NCBI GenBank assembly: GCA_947396885.1
Contig: OX377205.1
Span: 63,522,969-63,586,968 of the forward strand
Direction of reading: 5' to 3'
Length of the DNA stretch: 64,000 bases
Source of the DNA: Heligmosomoides polygyrus polygyrus
Taxonomy: Eukaryota > Nematoda > Chromadorea > Rhabditida > Heligmosomidae
In this document: piece after piece, positions 11,926-25,092 of the stretch
How the letters are laid out: the number at the start of each line of letters is the position of its first letter
Position numbering within the stretch: the stretch's first letter is position 1
Made by a program: the position numbers and the translations under genes
Notes under the pieces: model-generated
Seen by the model: only the letters and a program-made list of their open reading frames with translations
The model's database searches: none
Told to the model about the DNA's origin: nothing

Positions 11926-14900
11926 ACACCAAGCATAGAATTTACCAAAATCATTCAATGAACCTATTTCCTGTTTGTTTCACGGAAAGCAATTCTCAAG
12001 GGTTACACTTATCTCGCACGTGGAAAGCAAACTGTGCAGTACGCCATCGTTACCCGAAGGGGACAAGTGCGCGACATACCGTTAGGTGTGTCGCAGCACT
12101 TGCGCAGTCATAACGAGCAGCGCTACGCGACACGGTGACTTGTTGAAAACATTCATCTCTGTACGTCTGAATCAATCGGACAACACTATAAAGACCATCG
12201 GCAAGGAAGCATAGCAACTCTCGTCTAAAAAGCCTGCTCTACTAGCACAAGGAAAACGAACAGAGAATTCGCCGGATAAGCCTTTAAAAGTTGCACTCGA
12301 CGAAGTGGGCATGAGAAGCTGCTTTCATGCGAATAAATTATCTATTCCCGGCTTGAATTCACATACAGGTCCACGAAGCCTTTGGTCGTGCCAGGGCTGA
12401 TTATTAGGCATTGCACCTGTATGGTAAGATACAGCCATTCAGAACCTGGTATCTTTCAGAGCGTTCGTATGGTAAGGGGATAAGTGGAATGTATGGCGTG
12501 TCACAAAGCTGGTGGTTAACGCTGGTCCTCATACGTACCCTTTTTATAGTTATGCTAGACTGATCCCGTCTAATCACTGCCAATGACTCAAGGCGACCGC
12601 GGAACCAACTTCCCCTTTATGAGCGGTTCTTCGGTTGCCACCTTCAAACCGACTGAGCAAATAAGCTCAGCATCAAAAAAAAGTGTCCCACACGACTCTC
12701 GTAGAATACTTCTGACAGAGAATCAAAATTTGGGATTACAATCCCATCTGATATTGAGGCAAACGTTTTACTCACCCAGCGCCGAAATCTACAGATTACC
12801 GTCGTTAGTGAAAAATCCACTAACAAAAGAACAAGAACATCTCAGAAGACATTCAGGTTAGAATTTTCGCTCGAAAGTGGCTGGTTACGGGTCCGCAGGG
12901 AAACTGACGTTTTGACGGAAGATGCTGTCACGGCTGTGACTGGGTTGGTGGAGGGTTTGACGAATGCGGGTCTTCGGGGACCACCCTGTTATAGATGTAC
13001 TCGGAGATTTCGCGCACTCGCAATTTCCTTTCACGGAATAATCCAATGTCCGGCGGCCAGTCATTATCTCGGAGGGGCCGTTTATATAGTCGGACCGCGG
13101 CCGCCGAACATATTGCGCACATCACGCGCAGGGAAATGGTGGAAGCCTTCCACCACATAGGCGATATATTTGATCGAATTAACGCTGTAGACAGACACCA
13201 GTGGCGAAATAGTGTCAGTCGGAATCTGGCCCCGTGTTTAGCTCAAACGCTTCCTGACGACTACTCCTCGCCCTGTTCTCTGCTCTGCGATTAACCAAAG
13301 TCGACGAGGATGGGTTGCTCTCCACATTTCAGATCTTGAGTTCGGCATTCTAGGTGTTCAGGTGATTCTATAAGAAGCATTCTGCACAGAACAGACTTCA
13401 TCTGAACTATAGTGCGCAATGCCTCGTAAAGTATGATAGGCATGGAAACGGATGAATTCCAGGCTTCCGCCGTAGTTTTAAGAGGGGGGACAGCTGAACA
13501 CGCTGCATTTGACCAACTCAACGATTTAAACATTAAGGGAATGGGTCATCCTCGGATTCGCTGGGAGGGTTCTACGTCAGTCGTACTGCTCCCTCCCTCA
13601 TTGGCTTTCTGAAATCGAAAGGACGTGAAGGATCACCTGAAACAAAAACATAGGAACTGTCTGAAAGCCAAGCTGTTGTTCTAAAGCACAGCACTCGCAC
13701 AGACTATTCGTCGCACTAAGAAGAGTCCTACGCCAGAAGGACATTAAGCTACGCACAAAATGGGGAGCATATGTGCACCACGAACCACTTTCGGACTATG
13801 AGGTCGTCCGCTTCCACAACCCCACGACATCCTCTATAGCGTCAAATTCTTCCGTTGGACCTGCAAGTACTCATGCCATAGGCTACCCATTGTGACCTCA
13901 AAATTCCCATAACTCTGTGGAAGAAAATACGTGGAAGAAAACGAGGAAAATCTTCTCAGAAATCGCTTTGAAAAGTGCGGAAGTGGAGGAGGATGTGGTT
14001 TCAGTGGTTTTCAAATTCGATTCATTCCAAAAAAAAGTTGTCCTTTATTTTGGCACTTTTAAGTCGTATAATGGCAACAAAAAGGGTGAAGTGTGAGGTT
14101 GACTTTAATAGCTCCCTCTGGGGAGTGCGCCATGCAATCTTCTAGCAGATGTACTGGAGGCTATTTCAGCGCGTCACTAGCGTATGTTGTGAGTTGCGGA
14201 CGCCAGTCGAGAAACAAGGTCAGCATTTTGACCCTCCCGGTTAAACCTTGTACCAATCTATCAACCACGGATGGAAGGCCGAATTGGCGTTTGTGCGAAA
14301 CGCGTCGAAAAGCGCTTCATAATTCAGCCCCTGCAGCCCAATAAGTCTCACGCGCCAAGCAACTTCACCAGCTTTTCTTTAAAAAATTCAACTACAAGAA
14401 AACGAGCATTTCCGCTGCACCACATCTGACAACCTTTAAAAAGCCGTGTGGAAACCGACTGAGTGACACTTCGAGATTCTGCCTCATCCCTTTGTTAGCG
14501 GACTTGCGCACGACTAGCAAGAACATGTCCACGGGCTCTGAAAACCCGCGCAAAAACAGAACGAAGACTGTGAAGTCAGCGTCCTTCAAATAATTGCGAA
14601 GAGAAATACACTCCACTTCACATGGCTGTAAAGAGCCAGGTAACAGGTTCCTGTCTTGAGTTAGGCCATGCCAGCATTTCATTCAGAGACTGGTGCCAAT
14701 TCACCGAGGAACTGGCACCAGCCTCTGAATGAAATGAGGAAAGGAAAGGCTTGCTGGGCACTGAAAGGGATCGAACATGGAATCGCCATGGACGCAGCCA
14801 AAGCCCCCCCCCCGCTCTTCTTCATCCGCCGATGTCTAACCCTTTTGTACTCAAATAGTATGGATTCCACAATGTTCAGTCAACATATCTCAGGCGAGTA

Positions 14901-15284
14901 AAGCAAAAAAATTTCGAAAAAAAACGAAAAATTTAAAATGTTTGGATGCACGGTAGGCACCCTGCATCGGTTTTATGTTTTCTCTGCTTTCCGCTCTTAA
15001 CAGCCTTATGCTCTGAGCGAGTTCCTGTCTAGGAAAATTAATTCACAAAAGGACATCAAAGGAATAATACCGTCCCAATAACTATTCCGGATGTCTCAAC
15101 GCCTGCCTTTTCTAAGCGGTGCATTATGTCGCATTTCCTCGCTTCCAATAATTATTCATGGCATGCTTTCTCTCATCAGACCCAACCATGCCGCTTTTCG
15201 GAATACTCGCAACTGCACGGCCAAAGTCATTCGAAAAACAGCTCCTGGGTCGGCAACTACTTTAAACAAGAAGAAGAATTGCTA
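11926..15284. other. Gene-poor stretch with one hairpin
   Basis: No gene could be supported. The only structure I can support is the hairpin at 14675-14736, listed separately. Reading frames around 12583-13294 overlap on both strands and resemble no known family. Confidence 0.4.
14675..14736 (+). repeat. Hairpin with 24-bp arms
   Basis: Bases 14675-14698 pair with 14713-14736 with a single mismatch, around a 14-base loop. The loop side contains GCCAATTCACCGA, which is close to a phrase in the tRNA-derived SINE family (CACCAATTCACTGA at about 32155, ACCAATTCACCGA at about 47072). The structure may therefore be a palindromic SINE scrap. A small-RNA precursor is also possible. I cannot decide between them. 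Confidence 0.6.
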
Positions 15285-15289
15285 GATAT

Positions 15290-15610
15290 GTATTGTCGAT
15301 TATGTATTTCCCACTGGAGCCGTGATAACACAGTGGGAGAGCGCGCTGACTGTCGCGTCCCCCCCCCCCTTGCAGGTTTCGGCACTCCTGCCCAGGGAAA
15401 CCAAGCCTTCGGTTTTCCGGGATCGGTGACTTGATACCAGACTTTTTTGGGAAGAATAAAACACTGACTTGTCCATCGGCTGACCGCCACATGCCCGATA
15501 CGCATTCTAGTTGTCTCCACGACATTCCGTAGAAGAAGAATGCGTGGCGCATCATGAAATGGATTGACTAGCGTCGTCCTTCATCCTTATTCTATTTTCC
15601 TTGCTGTCTA
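15290..15610 (+). mobile_element. tRNA-derived SINE family, copy 1
   Basis: This is the clearest plus-strand copy. The head has a tRNA D-arm-like A-box region (CACAGTGGGAGAGCGCGCTG at about 15331). The body contains AACACTGACTTGTCCATCGG (about 15460), and the tail has GAATGCGTGGCGCATC (about 15539) followed by a pyrimidine-rich CTTCATCCTTATTC end. The same order is found in copies at 31990-32285 and 46905-47190 on the minus strand. There is no coding capacity. The head shows derivation from a tRNA gene, which makes it a SINE mobilised by a partner LINE. The partner is not identified. Confidence 0.7.
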
Positions 15611-17020
15611 CTGCTTCTTTCCAGTGATAAACTCGCTGGTGGAAAACAATCCACTTCGACGCGTAAAATCATTAAACCAAGCTCAAGCTCCCATATCTCA
15701 TTTCTTCATCCAGTCAATATGAGGTCTTGTCATTACGTCGCGTCGCGCCGCGATAGAGCTCTGAACGCCCCCTTAACTTCTAAATTACCCGTTTGTGAGC
15801 TGGGCATGGGAATCACGTGTGAATCTTTCAGCTACTATATGAACGCTCTCAGCTGTCTTAGCGCGTGCTTAAATTCAAAAAACGCAGATTGCGTAAAGCA
15901 AAACATCCAAACATTCGAGTGTTATAAAGGCGGAGGGAGCAAGTTGCCAACTCAATAGATTTCGTTAACTTTCAGCATGACATTCCATTGAGAAAATCAG
16001 ATAGGGAAATAGCAAGGCAGCGACAAGTTTAGCTGCACCTTGTAGTGGTAGCCTTAGCTTAAAATTCTATTTATTTCCGATTCAAATAATAGGATAACCA
16101 AAGCTGTTGTTTAAACCTTTTCAGTATCGTAGGTGCAACCGCAAAAAACGCAATCCTTCCCTGAACGCTCTACGCAAACACCACTTAGCCTATCAATCAA
16201 ACAACGAAATTCTAGACAACTGCAAGTTGCAATAGTGCGGAGAAGCGTGCGAAGAATTTTCGTTTTGAGCACCTTGAAAAATGATTACAGAAATTCGTAT
16301 AGCTGAAGGAATAAGAAGGTTGGATCAACGAGTTAGCAGCCGTTTGACACAGCATCATGTGTGTCATCGCGTCTGGGGCAGTAGAACAGGGCTCAAATTG
16401 GCGTGAAAACAGCCAAGTCGTCTCCACTCCCACAGTTGCGTGCTGTCTCCCAGCGAACTTATCCTGGTCGGAATAAAGCACGGACTTGTCTTTCGGCTAG
16501 CTCCCCTCGTCGGTTCACGTACCGAATGCGCCCCTATTGCTAGACGGCTTTAGAAATACCTCATGAACTTCGTCACGTGGCGGTGCATCCCTTCTCGGTT
16601 ACTGGCATTATATTTAATTCAACCCCTTCTGCATCCTTGCCGCTTTCATTGGCCATAGGTATTTCTGTAAAGCGCATGAACTATGTGTGCATACACTTGA
16701 AGCACGTTCACCATAGAGTGGTTTCCTTAATCAGCATGACGCCTTTAAGGCTCACTATCTCCGGAACTACATAGACAACCGATGTATGGCGACGTCTAAA
16801 TAGTGGACTCAAGCCGTTTTCAAGCCACCTCAACAATCCTCCAGTGCGTGATACGACGCAGAAAGCGTTGGAAGCCTCCCAACTGGCAAGGCTTCTAGAC
16901 ATGGGCCTACGGCAACCCTACTAGTCAAAACGCTCTCACCTTCACTGAGCAGATCTACGTATCGAGCGTAGCATTGCAGTTCCTCGGAAGTGGTTATGGT
17001 CAACGTGAAAGGCAACAGCG
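15611..17020. other. No gene; SINE-like fragment at about 16440-16560
   Basis: The stretch at about 16440-16560 (GGAATAAAGCACGGACTTGTC, then CGGCTAGC) resembles the SINE body at 15445-15500 but is more diverged. Nothing else is recognisable. Confidence 0.35.
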
Positions 17021-17023
17021 GCG

Positions 17024-17635
17024 GTGGCGGCAACATCAGCAGCCGTAGTGACCGCAGCTGATAGCGACTGCGTCGTCGCTCAGACGGCGACAACCACGAC
17101 ACCATCACCCAGAGATGGGCGCGTGCCCTGGGCGCCCCGCGATAAACAGCGGCACTCCGGGAGCGCGAAGTGGTTCAAGGTCGGCGCCGGATTCACGCCG
17201 TTACTGACTGACTCAGCAGCCACCTCGTCGCCGCCGTCGCCGCCGTCGCCGCCGTCGCCGCCGTCGCCGCCGTCGCCGCCGTCGCCGCCGTCGCCACCAC
17301 GCCGCTCCGCAGCGCCTCCGCGCGCGCGTAGCCGTCGACGTCGTCAGCCGGCTGCTGTCCGTTTCGGCCTCCGCAGGAGGTCCTTCTGGCGGTTGGTGCG
17401 AACATTCTTTTGCTCTGCACCAGTCGTCAGGGGTGAGCTTGACTCCACTGAGTTTCACCTGATTGTTCTCACCATTTCTGCTCCAAGTCCTCGCTTTTGG
17501 CTTCTGATATGCGGTTTTCGCCTTCCGTGTGTGCATCCTTCGAAGCAGTTACGATCGTCAAAACATGTTTTCCTGCGATCCAATCTGAACACCCTTCGCC
17601 GCATCATGCAGAAGAAAAACGCGCGACGCAGCTAA
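17024..17635 (+). repeat. GC-rich low-complexity block with 9-bp tandem repeat
   Basis: A tandem repeat of GCCGTCGCC runs from about 17226 to 17296. It lies in a GC-rich stretch that opens a 203-codon frame reading Pro-Pro-Ser repeats, and also opens frames on the other strand reading Thr-Ala-Ala and poly-Arg. Because every frame through the repeat stays open, the reading frame is not evidence of a gene. A CpG-rich promoter or first exon cannot be excluded. Confidence 0.6.
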
Positions 17636-17810
17636 AGAAGGACTGATTAGCAACGATGCTTATCTTTAGCTAGCACTCATTCTCCCTTTCCATCGGCTTG
17701 AAGAACGTAACGGCTGGCTCAGTCAGAGAACATGATGGACTATATCCAGTCAGTTGGGCTCATCCCTTACCTCAGAGTAAGACAGTGCTACATATCACTG
17801 CGACTATTTG

Positions 17811-18030
17811 TACGCGAATAAATGCCGACAGGTACATGTCGCGAAGGCGCACAGGAGGGGATGCGGTAGCGGCCAGAGCACCAGCCGTAATCGCGCACGG
17901 TGGCACGGCTGGGCTCAGCCGCAACGGCGCAGAGAAGATCGGTGCTGTGACTGGCTGCCGCGATTACGGTAGGAGTCACGGCGCGTTCCCGCACCCATTG
18001 CTATTTGCCTTCGCGACATGTACCGATCGA
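17811..18030. repeat. Short palindromic element (MITE-like)
   Basis: GGTACATGTCGCGAAGGC (17829-17846) recurs inverted at about 18003-18020, and CCGTAATCGCG (about 17886) recurs inverted as CGCGATTACGG (about 17959). Together they make an imperfect palindrome of about 200 bp with no coding capacity. The arms are too diverged in between to fix the ends. Confidence 0.55.
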
Positions 18031-21000
18031 AATTTCCTAACAAAAAACGCTTTGCTAACCTGAATATGAGAGGCCAGGGTGCGTGCATAAACTCTGAGCT
18101 AGATCCTTTTTTTTTTTTGTTAACAGGGGTCACTTTCTATGTAATTAACCCGGCAGTACACTTTCACCAAGCGCACTCGGCAAGAGGCGGTTCGCGTGGA
18201 TCGAATTGAATTTTTTCGGAAATTGAAATGGATTTTTTTGGAATGGGGGCATGATTGACTCCGCGTCTCGACCAAAAATACTATCTCTCCGACGACGGAG
18301 AAGCAATATCAGAATGGTATGCCTGGGAATATAGCCTGCCCACATATCTATCGAATGCTCTTTGAAGGCCACAGAACAGACCACTTTGAAATTCATAAAG
18401 CTTGCACATCAAAGGAGCCAGCAACGTTAGGTGGGATAGAATTCGTGGAGGAACCTGACGGGATTTCTGTTTCCCCTTGACTCGAGTGAGTTTTTCAAGT
18501 AATGCCACTGCAACCTAGCGGTGAACTGTTTTCAAACCTATATCTCATGTGCTCCGAAATACCGGTTTAGGGCCACGCTTCCAAACAGCAACCTCCCGAG
18601 CTCAACCATAGACGTCAACAAAGGCTTCCCGCGGACCACAACACCGCCAGAATAAACACGCTCTACGCTTCATAGCAGCAGCGTCAGCAACGACGGCGAC
18701 GGCTGCATGGACTTCTGTGCGCTCTGCCGACCGTATCCTTCGCCGTAAAAGTGTGCCACGACTTCATTCCGACGGCGAAGCCGGTTCAAGCTGGCCCGTA
18801 ATTCTTTCGGTCGACCTTTTTGCATGAAATTCCTTCCACACTATATGGCCAGTGAACCGGATTGTTCAGTGGTTCAGTGCTCAGTGCTTCCATACCCTTC
18901 CCAGTCGTTCAGTTTACTCATAGTAGGCCCCAATGCAGCAGTCGATGTCGATTTCCCTTCAAAAACTCGATCGTTCTCGCAAGTGCTCGCTCCACTGCTT
19001 TAGACTTCAGAGGCGTATTTTCAAATAAAACTCCCTTTTGCTATCTATTCCACTAAAACGAACGTGGAGTGTACATGCGCTAGGCTTCGATCCGACTCAG
19101 TTCAGCAGTATCGGTGTGCTGCACCGAACATCTGGATCAAGAACGGCACCCCTGCGCTTCGGTCGCAAGACCAATACGCACTCCTCACTCATAACCAGGA
19201 ACAAAATGTACGGTGTGGAATGTATTCCTCGACAGTCAAAACTTCATTCTTCATCCCATGCATGACTCATTTAAGCCATTCAGTCGTTGTCAAGCTCACC
19301 TTCCCTCCGCTGAATGTAGACTGACTTTACTGGACCACGCCAAGCACCTCGCTCCATTCGCCACCTCCCTGCCCTCCATTGGGTGACTACCACATTCTCA
19401 CTCCTCCCAAACCATGAAGCACGCCAATACGTAGCTTAGCTAACCAGTCCAACCCTTTCACCCCTCAAACCCTTCACACCAAGCAGGAGTTATGCGGATT
19501 AATCTCCGGCGCTCAGATCTGGTCTTACCCTGTCACAGGCACTAACGCTTCCAGCCCGGTGTTCCTATCCAGTAAAAGACCGCACGATCTGTTGAGCTCC
19601 CGCTGACGGTCGACAAACATGCTCCCTACATACGTGCCTCTCCTTCGTATGCAATGCGCGGTCAATGCTTTACTGTCCCCAGCGTTTGTTAGAAGATTCG
19701 GTGTTGTGTTAGAAGATGTTATCGGTTAGATCAGCAAGTCGCCACTTAAGCCTACATTCACTAAAACATCTCCTCAACCAGTAACAGAGGTGGAGAGCAC
19801 AGCGCAGTATGTAGTGGCTCGCTGCCGCCTACTTTCGGAAATTCACTCCCTAAAACCACCCACTACAGTTAGGCAAAACCCATAACCTCGCAGGTGTCGA
19901 AGTCTCAGTGCAGACTCTTGTGTATCTTTGGCACCTCTAAAAATCTGCCACAACACTTATCATTGTCCTCATGATTCCTCTGCGTTCATCACAAAGGACT
20001 AAGCTTTCTGAAAATACATATGTCGCATCCCAAAAGGGATTGACGCTGTCTTTACACTTTATCCTTTTATTCTAACGTAGAAATGACAGCGAAACTATTC
20101 AGCTCGAGGTCCAATGTTCCCCGACACTATCATTGTTGGGGTGGGAAATAGCTGGCATGTGTAAGTCGTACCCGTTTTCTGTCGCACACATCAAGACCGA
20201 CAGATTGCGCAATTACGCCGCGAGTAGGGTCACCTTTTAAGGAAGAAGACTTAAATCTCCCCCTCTTCTAATCCTCTACTCTATGTAATGTTTTTTTTTC
20301 ATTTTTGTTGTTTTTATTCAACTACACTTTACTTTTTCCTCTATTTTGGTCAACTAGGGAGTGACCTATCTGGAAAGATAAGGCACACACATGCCCTTCC
20401 ATTGCTAACCACAAATTATTCCAAGGCCAAACAAGCACTGGTTTTCCCACGTAATATACAGCGGAAGTAGAATGCATAGCGTATCCCTGCTGTTGCTTCT
20501 AACTTCAACATCACATGTTTATGGGAAGTCGCACATTAGCGTGCATTGATAGAGTGCATAGAGATGCAGATGGGATCGAAAACAATAACATTTTATCAGT
20601 CGCTTCATTTACACTTTTTTCCGCTCTTTTAGATCGGACCGCAAGTTTTCGTCGCTTCGGTAGTGCTCTGTATGTTCACGTCCTGCTTGGGTTTTCGCTT
20701 TACATTCCACGAATTAGTAGGTGTTCTGGCATTGTTGTGTAGACAAAAGTATTGTAGTTATAAACTAATATATAAAATATGTGAGATTTCTACCAGAAAT
20801 TGGAGAGCACGTTTCGGGAAAGTGGAAGAGCTCAATTTTCGGGTGAGAAAGCATTCTGGCTTGAATCGCGGAAGCGCTAGGAGAAAACTAAATCGAAATC
20901 CAGGTGCTTTGCCAAGAAGGTATGTATAAAAACTCAGCAGTACCGACAATAGGCAAGTAGATAGAGAACCTTATAATGATGGAAAGCACTGTTAAGAATA

Positions 21001-21350
21001 GACAGTAGTCTGGGAAATGAAGTATAAGTAAAGCCCAAATGGTGTTTCCATAATTTAGCAGAGATTTTGAGACATCAGTGAGCAGTTTACTGTATGTCCA
21101 CCTTGCATAAGAATAAGAAATAGGCTCCCTTAATCTGTACTCTGCGATCTGGTGCTTCAACGAGTGGGAGGGCGAACAGCAACTGCTTTCCTTCTTAAGT
21201 GGAAAACGAACGAGCATTCAAGAGAGCAAATGGCACGAAATGCGTGGCGCCAATCCATGACACCTAATCGCAGCACCCCTAAGCCTCTTCTGCTTACGAT
21301 ATGCATTGGCGGAAATATAGGATCGATCCCCTTCAACTGATCGATAGAAA
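18031..21350. other. Gene-poor stretch
   Basis: I found no supported gene, RNA or repeat. One short phrase at about 20740-20925 reads as an open frame ending at a donor-like GTATGTAT, but there is no family resemblance and no partner exon. Confidence 0.4.
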
Positions 21351-21840
21351 CACCTCCGCGAATCGATAGCGCTCCCGTAGCCGTCGTTCTCCGTCGCCGC
21401 GTGTCCCGATGGTGTACGGAACACCGTCGCCACGGACGGACGAACCCGAGGCTCATTTCGCGTTCCTTAAGATACGCGCGCTCGCTGTAAATTCCGCCGC
21501 TCGACGTCAGCCGGCTCGGCTGACCGACCGGCGGCGGCTGTCGGTCGTGGCCAGGTGGCGAGAAGAGACGACGACGACACAGTCAAGTCATTATCGCACC
21601 GACCCGTAATCCGATTTCTAAAGACACCTCTGCTCTCCTCCCTCGCTCGTTCGGCCGTCCGCGTCGCGCCCGCCGTCGCCGATCCGTACCGATGCACCAA
21701 CTTCTGCGTCGGCAAAACATTCCTTTCGCCGCCTCGCCCGCTGCTCCACACTGTTGCCGCGCAGAACGGGACGGACTTCTCGAGAAGAAGATCCATGCCC
21801 GCTACATCCGGAGCTTGAACAGAGTGTGTTGCCCATAGCC
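21350..21840. other. CpG-dense block, possible promoter or first exon
   Basis: This roughly 490-bp block is much richer in CG dinucleotides than the flanking DNA and is open in several frames on both strands. No protein family is recognisable. It could be an unmethylated promoter region, a first exon, or the inside of an old GC-rich repeat. Confidence 0.3.
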
Positions 21841-23190
21841 CACCTGGGTTCTGCCTTTGAATCTTACCCCCAGTTTCTTGAAGTGCAAAGGGAGTTAGGT
21901 AACCACGTCATTAAGCCCAACCTAAAATCGCCTTGCCACCAGCACTCTAGACCTCAGAGCACTTGCTCACGCGCTCGACAAGGCTTTAATCACCGAAAGT
22001 GATCACTGACTCCCCCGTGCTTTCGAATTTCCTGTCCCGACTGTTTAAACAAACCCATTCTTGCGAGTCGCCAGAATCCCCCACCCCATTTCCTGCTTTC
22101 TGAATCACTGCAGCTCCGAGTGACAACGAACAACGACCCTCGTGCAAAAAGCTCCTTTCACACTGGCCGTCCACCAATTCCTGGCATATTTCTGAGCTGT
22201 TGGAAGCCTAATCGAATTGCTATGCCTATAAAATCTAGTACGTGTCGTTGCCAATCACCTCTGCATGTGTTTATGTACTTTTCATATTCTGCACTTTCTA
22301 GGGCTCTTACTTGCTCAACTAATCGCATGTTTCATGATTAGCCATTCACAGCGCAGTCGTGATTCAGCTGCTTAGGTTCCCCCTCATGCAGCACTTATGC
22401 CCGTGTCTCTTCTTTTGACTAGCACAACGTTTCATAACGCCTAGACAGAGTCGCTCTCCTATCTAGATCCTTAAATTTGGAGGTAGTTGTATCTGCTGCC
22501 ATACAGAACGTTTCAATACGAGGCTTCCGTGAATATCCTCGCTTTTATACCACCTACCACCTATGCTTTTAACTAACACTTCCACCTCTCAGAGAAGTGA
22601 ATCCCCTGAGTGAATTGCCGCCAGAAAGATAGAGTGAAACTGATTACTCACCAGCTTCGCATGACATATACGACAAGCTTGCTTAAAAATTTGCATTTAA
22701 CATGCCACTTACAACACACATGTAACATTTAACCTGTACTTGATGTAACATGTACATCAGATACAAATATGAACAATACGTGGCGCATCCCGCAAATGGA
22801 CAGCTTAACTCGGTACATCCGTAATTTATTTTAATTAATTAGCTTGTATTTTTGTCATGATATACTGTGCAAGCTAATTAATTAGTATACACATAAATAG
22901 TAGGAAAATGTACAATCTGCCCCTATAACGAAAGGTTATTGTCTGTTGTTCCGCATGCTGTTTCTCTATTGCTACATCGTAGGCTGCGCAGTCGAAGGAG
23001 GCGACGACTCGGTGTGCACCTCCAATTGTGGTCTATTGTTCGTGTTCTTACTGTGCCAACCGAGTCATACATTACTCCTGAGTCGTTAACGACACCACTG
23101 ACACCTGGAAGGGATAAAGCGCTACTTCTCCGACTGCCAGCTAAGTCATTGAAAAGTTAAATATACATCTAAATTGCTTCACGATATCCC
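21841..23190. other. No gene; SINE tail fragment at about 22778
   Basis: ACGTGGCGCATCCCGCAAAT at about 22780 matches the tail of the tRNA-derived SINE family. The AT-rich pair TAATTAATTAGCTTG / CAAGCTAATTAATTA (about 22833 and 22870) is a small palindrome. Nothing else stands out. Confidence 0.4.
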
Positions 23191-23194
23191 GTCA

Positions 23195-23275
23195 AATTAG
23201 AATGCGTGGCGCATCCCGCAAAGGAACTGACCGACGCCAACATTTTCTTAATCTTATTTCGATTTTTTCAGTTTC
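23195..23275 (+). mobile_element. tRNA-derived SINE family, 3' fragment
   Basis: GAATGCGTGGCGCATCCCGC (about 23202) is followed by CTGACCGACGCCAAC and a pyrimidine-rich tail (CTTATTTCGATTTTTTCAG). This is the same 3' order as copy 1. The tRNA-derived head is missing, so the copy is 5'-truncated, as SINE insertions often are. Confidence 0.6.
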
Positions 23276-23545
23276 CTATATTTCTAAGCGTGTTTGCCCC
23301 GGCAGACTATTGATTTCATCCTTCCATCTCATTCCCCCATTTATTTTATTATATATTTTATAAAGATTAGATTTACAATGCATTATGTGCTTTACCTGGC
23401 TCGTACGCCATTACTCCAGATGAAGTACCACCGCATTTCATCCGGAACGTTGCCACTGCAATCTTGTGAACCCCTGAACATATACTCAACATGAAGACAT
23501 GCAAGGTGAAGATTCGATTCGCGTCGCTTCGATGGAAACGCGCAT

Positions 23546-25092
23546 TTGTTATACCGGTCGCTAATAAAGCGCTTTATCGTTTAGCTTCTAATTATCGGCG
23601 TACTGGTATCCCTTCCGTGTTTTCCAGTGCTTAAAAAACGTCGAAATCTGCTCTCGTGTCCTACCTTGATCGAATTCTCTACAAACCCAAGGAACAGGAT
23701 GGATTTCCACCCGGTAGACCCTATGAAACGTTCAATTGATCAGAACGTAAACTTTGACGTCATTTACTTTGACTTCATGAAAGCCTTTGACAAGGTTCCT
23801 TTGTGCAAACTGATTTCCAAACTTGCGGATATTTTAATGCATCCTAAAACAACCAAGTGAATAAACCACTTCGTGTTCGATAAGTCATTTTGGCGCAACA
23901 CGTGGACGGGGGAGGCAGTGCTTGGCTTCGACCGCCTTGAACATAGCAGTGGGTTTGGTGACGTGGAATTTCCCCCATTGTACGCGTACGTACGTGTAAT
24001 GCAAGTTGCACCGAGAGGGGCCTATGTCAAACTCGTAAAAACCCGTAACTTTTTCGAGTACTGATGGACTGCCCCCCTCGTCCACTAGTTGCGCCGTCAT
24101 TCTAAGTACGAATAAATGAATCATTTTCAGAATCTTCCAGTAACTAAAGGTGTTCCTCAGGGTTGCGTTTTCTCGCTATTACTGAAATTTCCTCCTTGAT
24201 TAGTCACTATGGTGCTGCCTGCAAAATGTTTGCAGATGATATTAAATAAAAAATTTATATGAAAAGAAGAAAAGTTCAAGCATTTTTTGCTCATTTTCCG
24301 GACAAACGAAACGCATGAGCCGATCTATCTCCCAGTGTCAATAGACAATTTGGCCTTCTTATAACCTTCGATCAGACATTCGATTGCATCGCTCTGAAAC
24401 TCGGAGTCGTTACTCCCATCTGACATGCGTTTATCTCACCCTCCAGAATCGGTGTTAGATATTAATAATGGAAAGTGTAGCTGACTTCAACCCTTCTGTA
24501 GGCGTAATCGTCAGAGCTGCTGATTATCAGGAACCTTTCTTCTGAAGGCTTTTAAACTCATCGACTTGTTTAATCTCATATCCGAAGAGACGGGATGTCA
24601 TTTCCCAGACCGCAAATCAATGTTTAACTTGAAATGTTAGCTGGTTCTCACCCCTACACCGTATATTTCAGTACTACTATATATACGCGAATTTTTCTCA
24701 AATAAATAATTGATTTTAATATCAATATTCCACTATAGTTATTCTTCTATTGAAAAATGCTCTTCTATTAAAGCTCCTCTCAGCAGGTTTCAAGTCTGTG
24801 CTGGGGGAGTGAAACATCTGCTATGAAAGCTCCCTTTCTTATTGTTTAGTTGGTCACGAAGGATTCTGTCATTTCGCTCTTTCTTCTATCTAGCCGATTT
24901 AATGGGTCCTATCTAATTGTGCTCTCTTCCTTTTCTGATGTCATTTTTGTTTGTTTCGTTTCTCCTACTGAAACCTTTTATCCATCACTATTGGGTTTTT
25001 GTGTTCGGTTCCTTGGAGTGCTTCCTTTATGGCTGACTGGTGGTGCACGCCGTCTTGCGGCGTATTAAATAAATAAATAAATAAATAAATCG
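23546..25092 (+). mobile_element. Second CR1-like retrotransposon remnant
   Basis: Plus-strand reverse transcriptase motifs appear in order but in shifting frames. They are LASNYRRTGIPSVF (about 23590), FPPGRP (about 23703), VIYFDFMKAFDKVPLCKL (about 23758, the first catalytic Asp region), TKGVPQGCVFS (about 24145) and FADDIK (about 24231, the YADD-box equivalent). The 3' end is marked by a short hairpin, ACGCCG-TCTTG-CGGCGT (about 25047), followed by TAAA repeats to 25092. The same hairpin plus tail occurs on the minus strand at 29103-29170. The stretch from 24260 to 25030 is unassigned and probably decayed ORF2 and 3' UTR. Multiple stops make it inactive. Confidence 0.8.

Noticed and set aside
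17024..17635. 203-codon Pro/Ser-rich frame
   Set aside because: Driven by the GCCGTCGCC tandem repeat, which is open in all frames.
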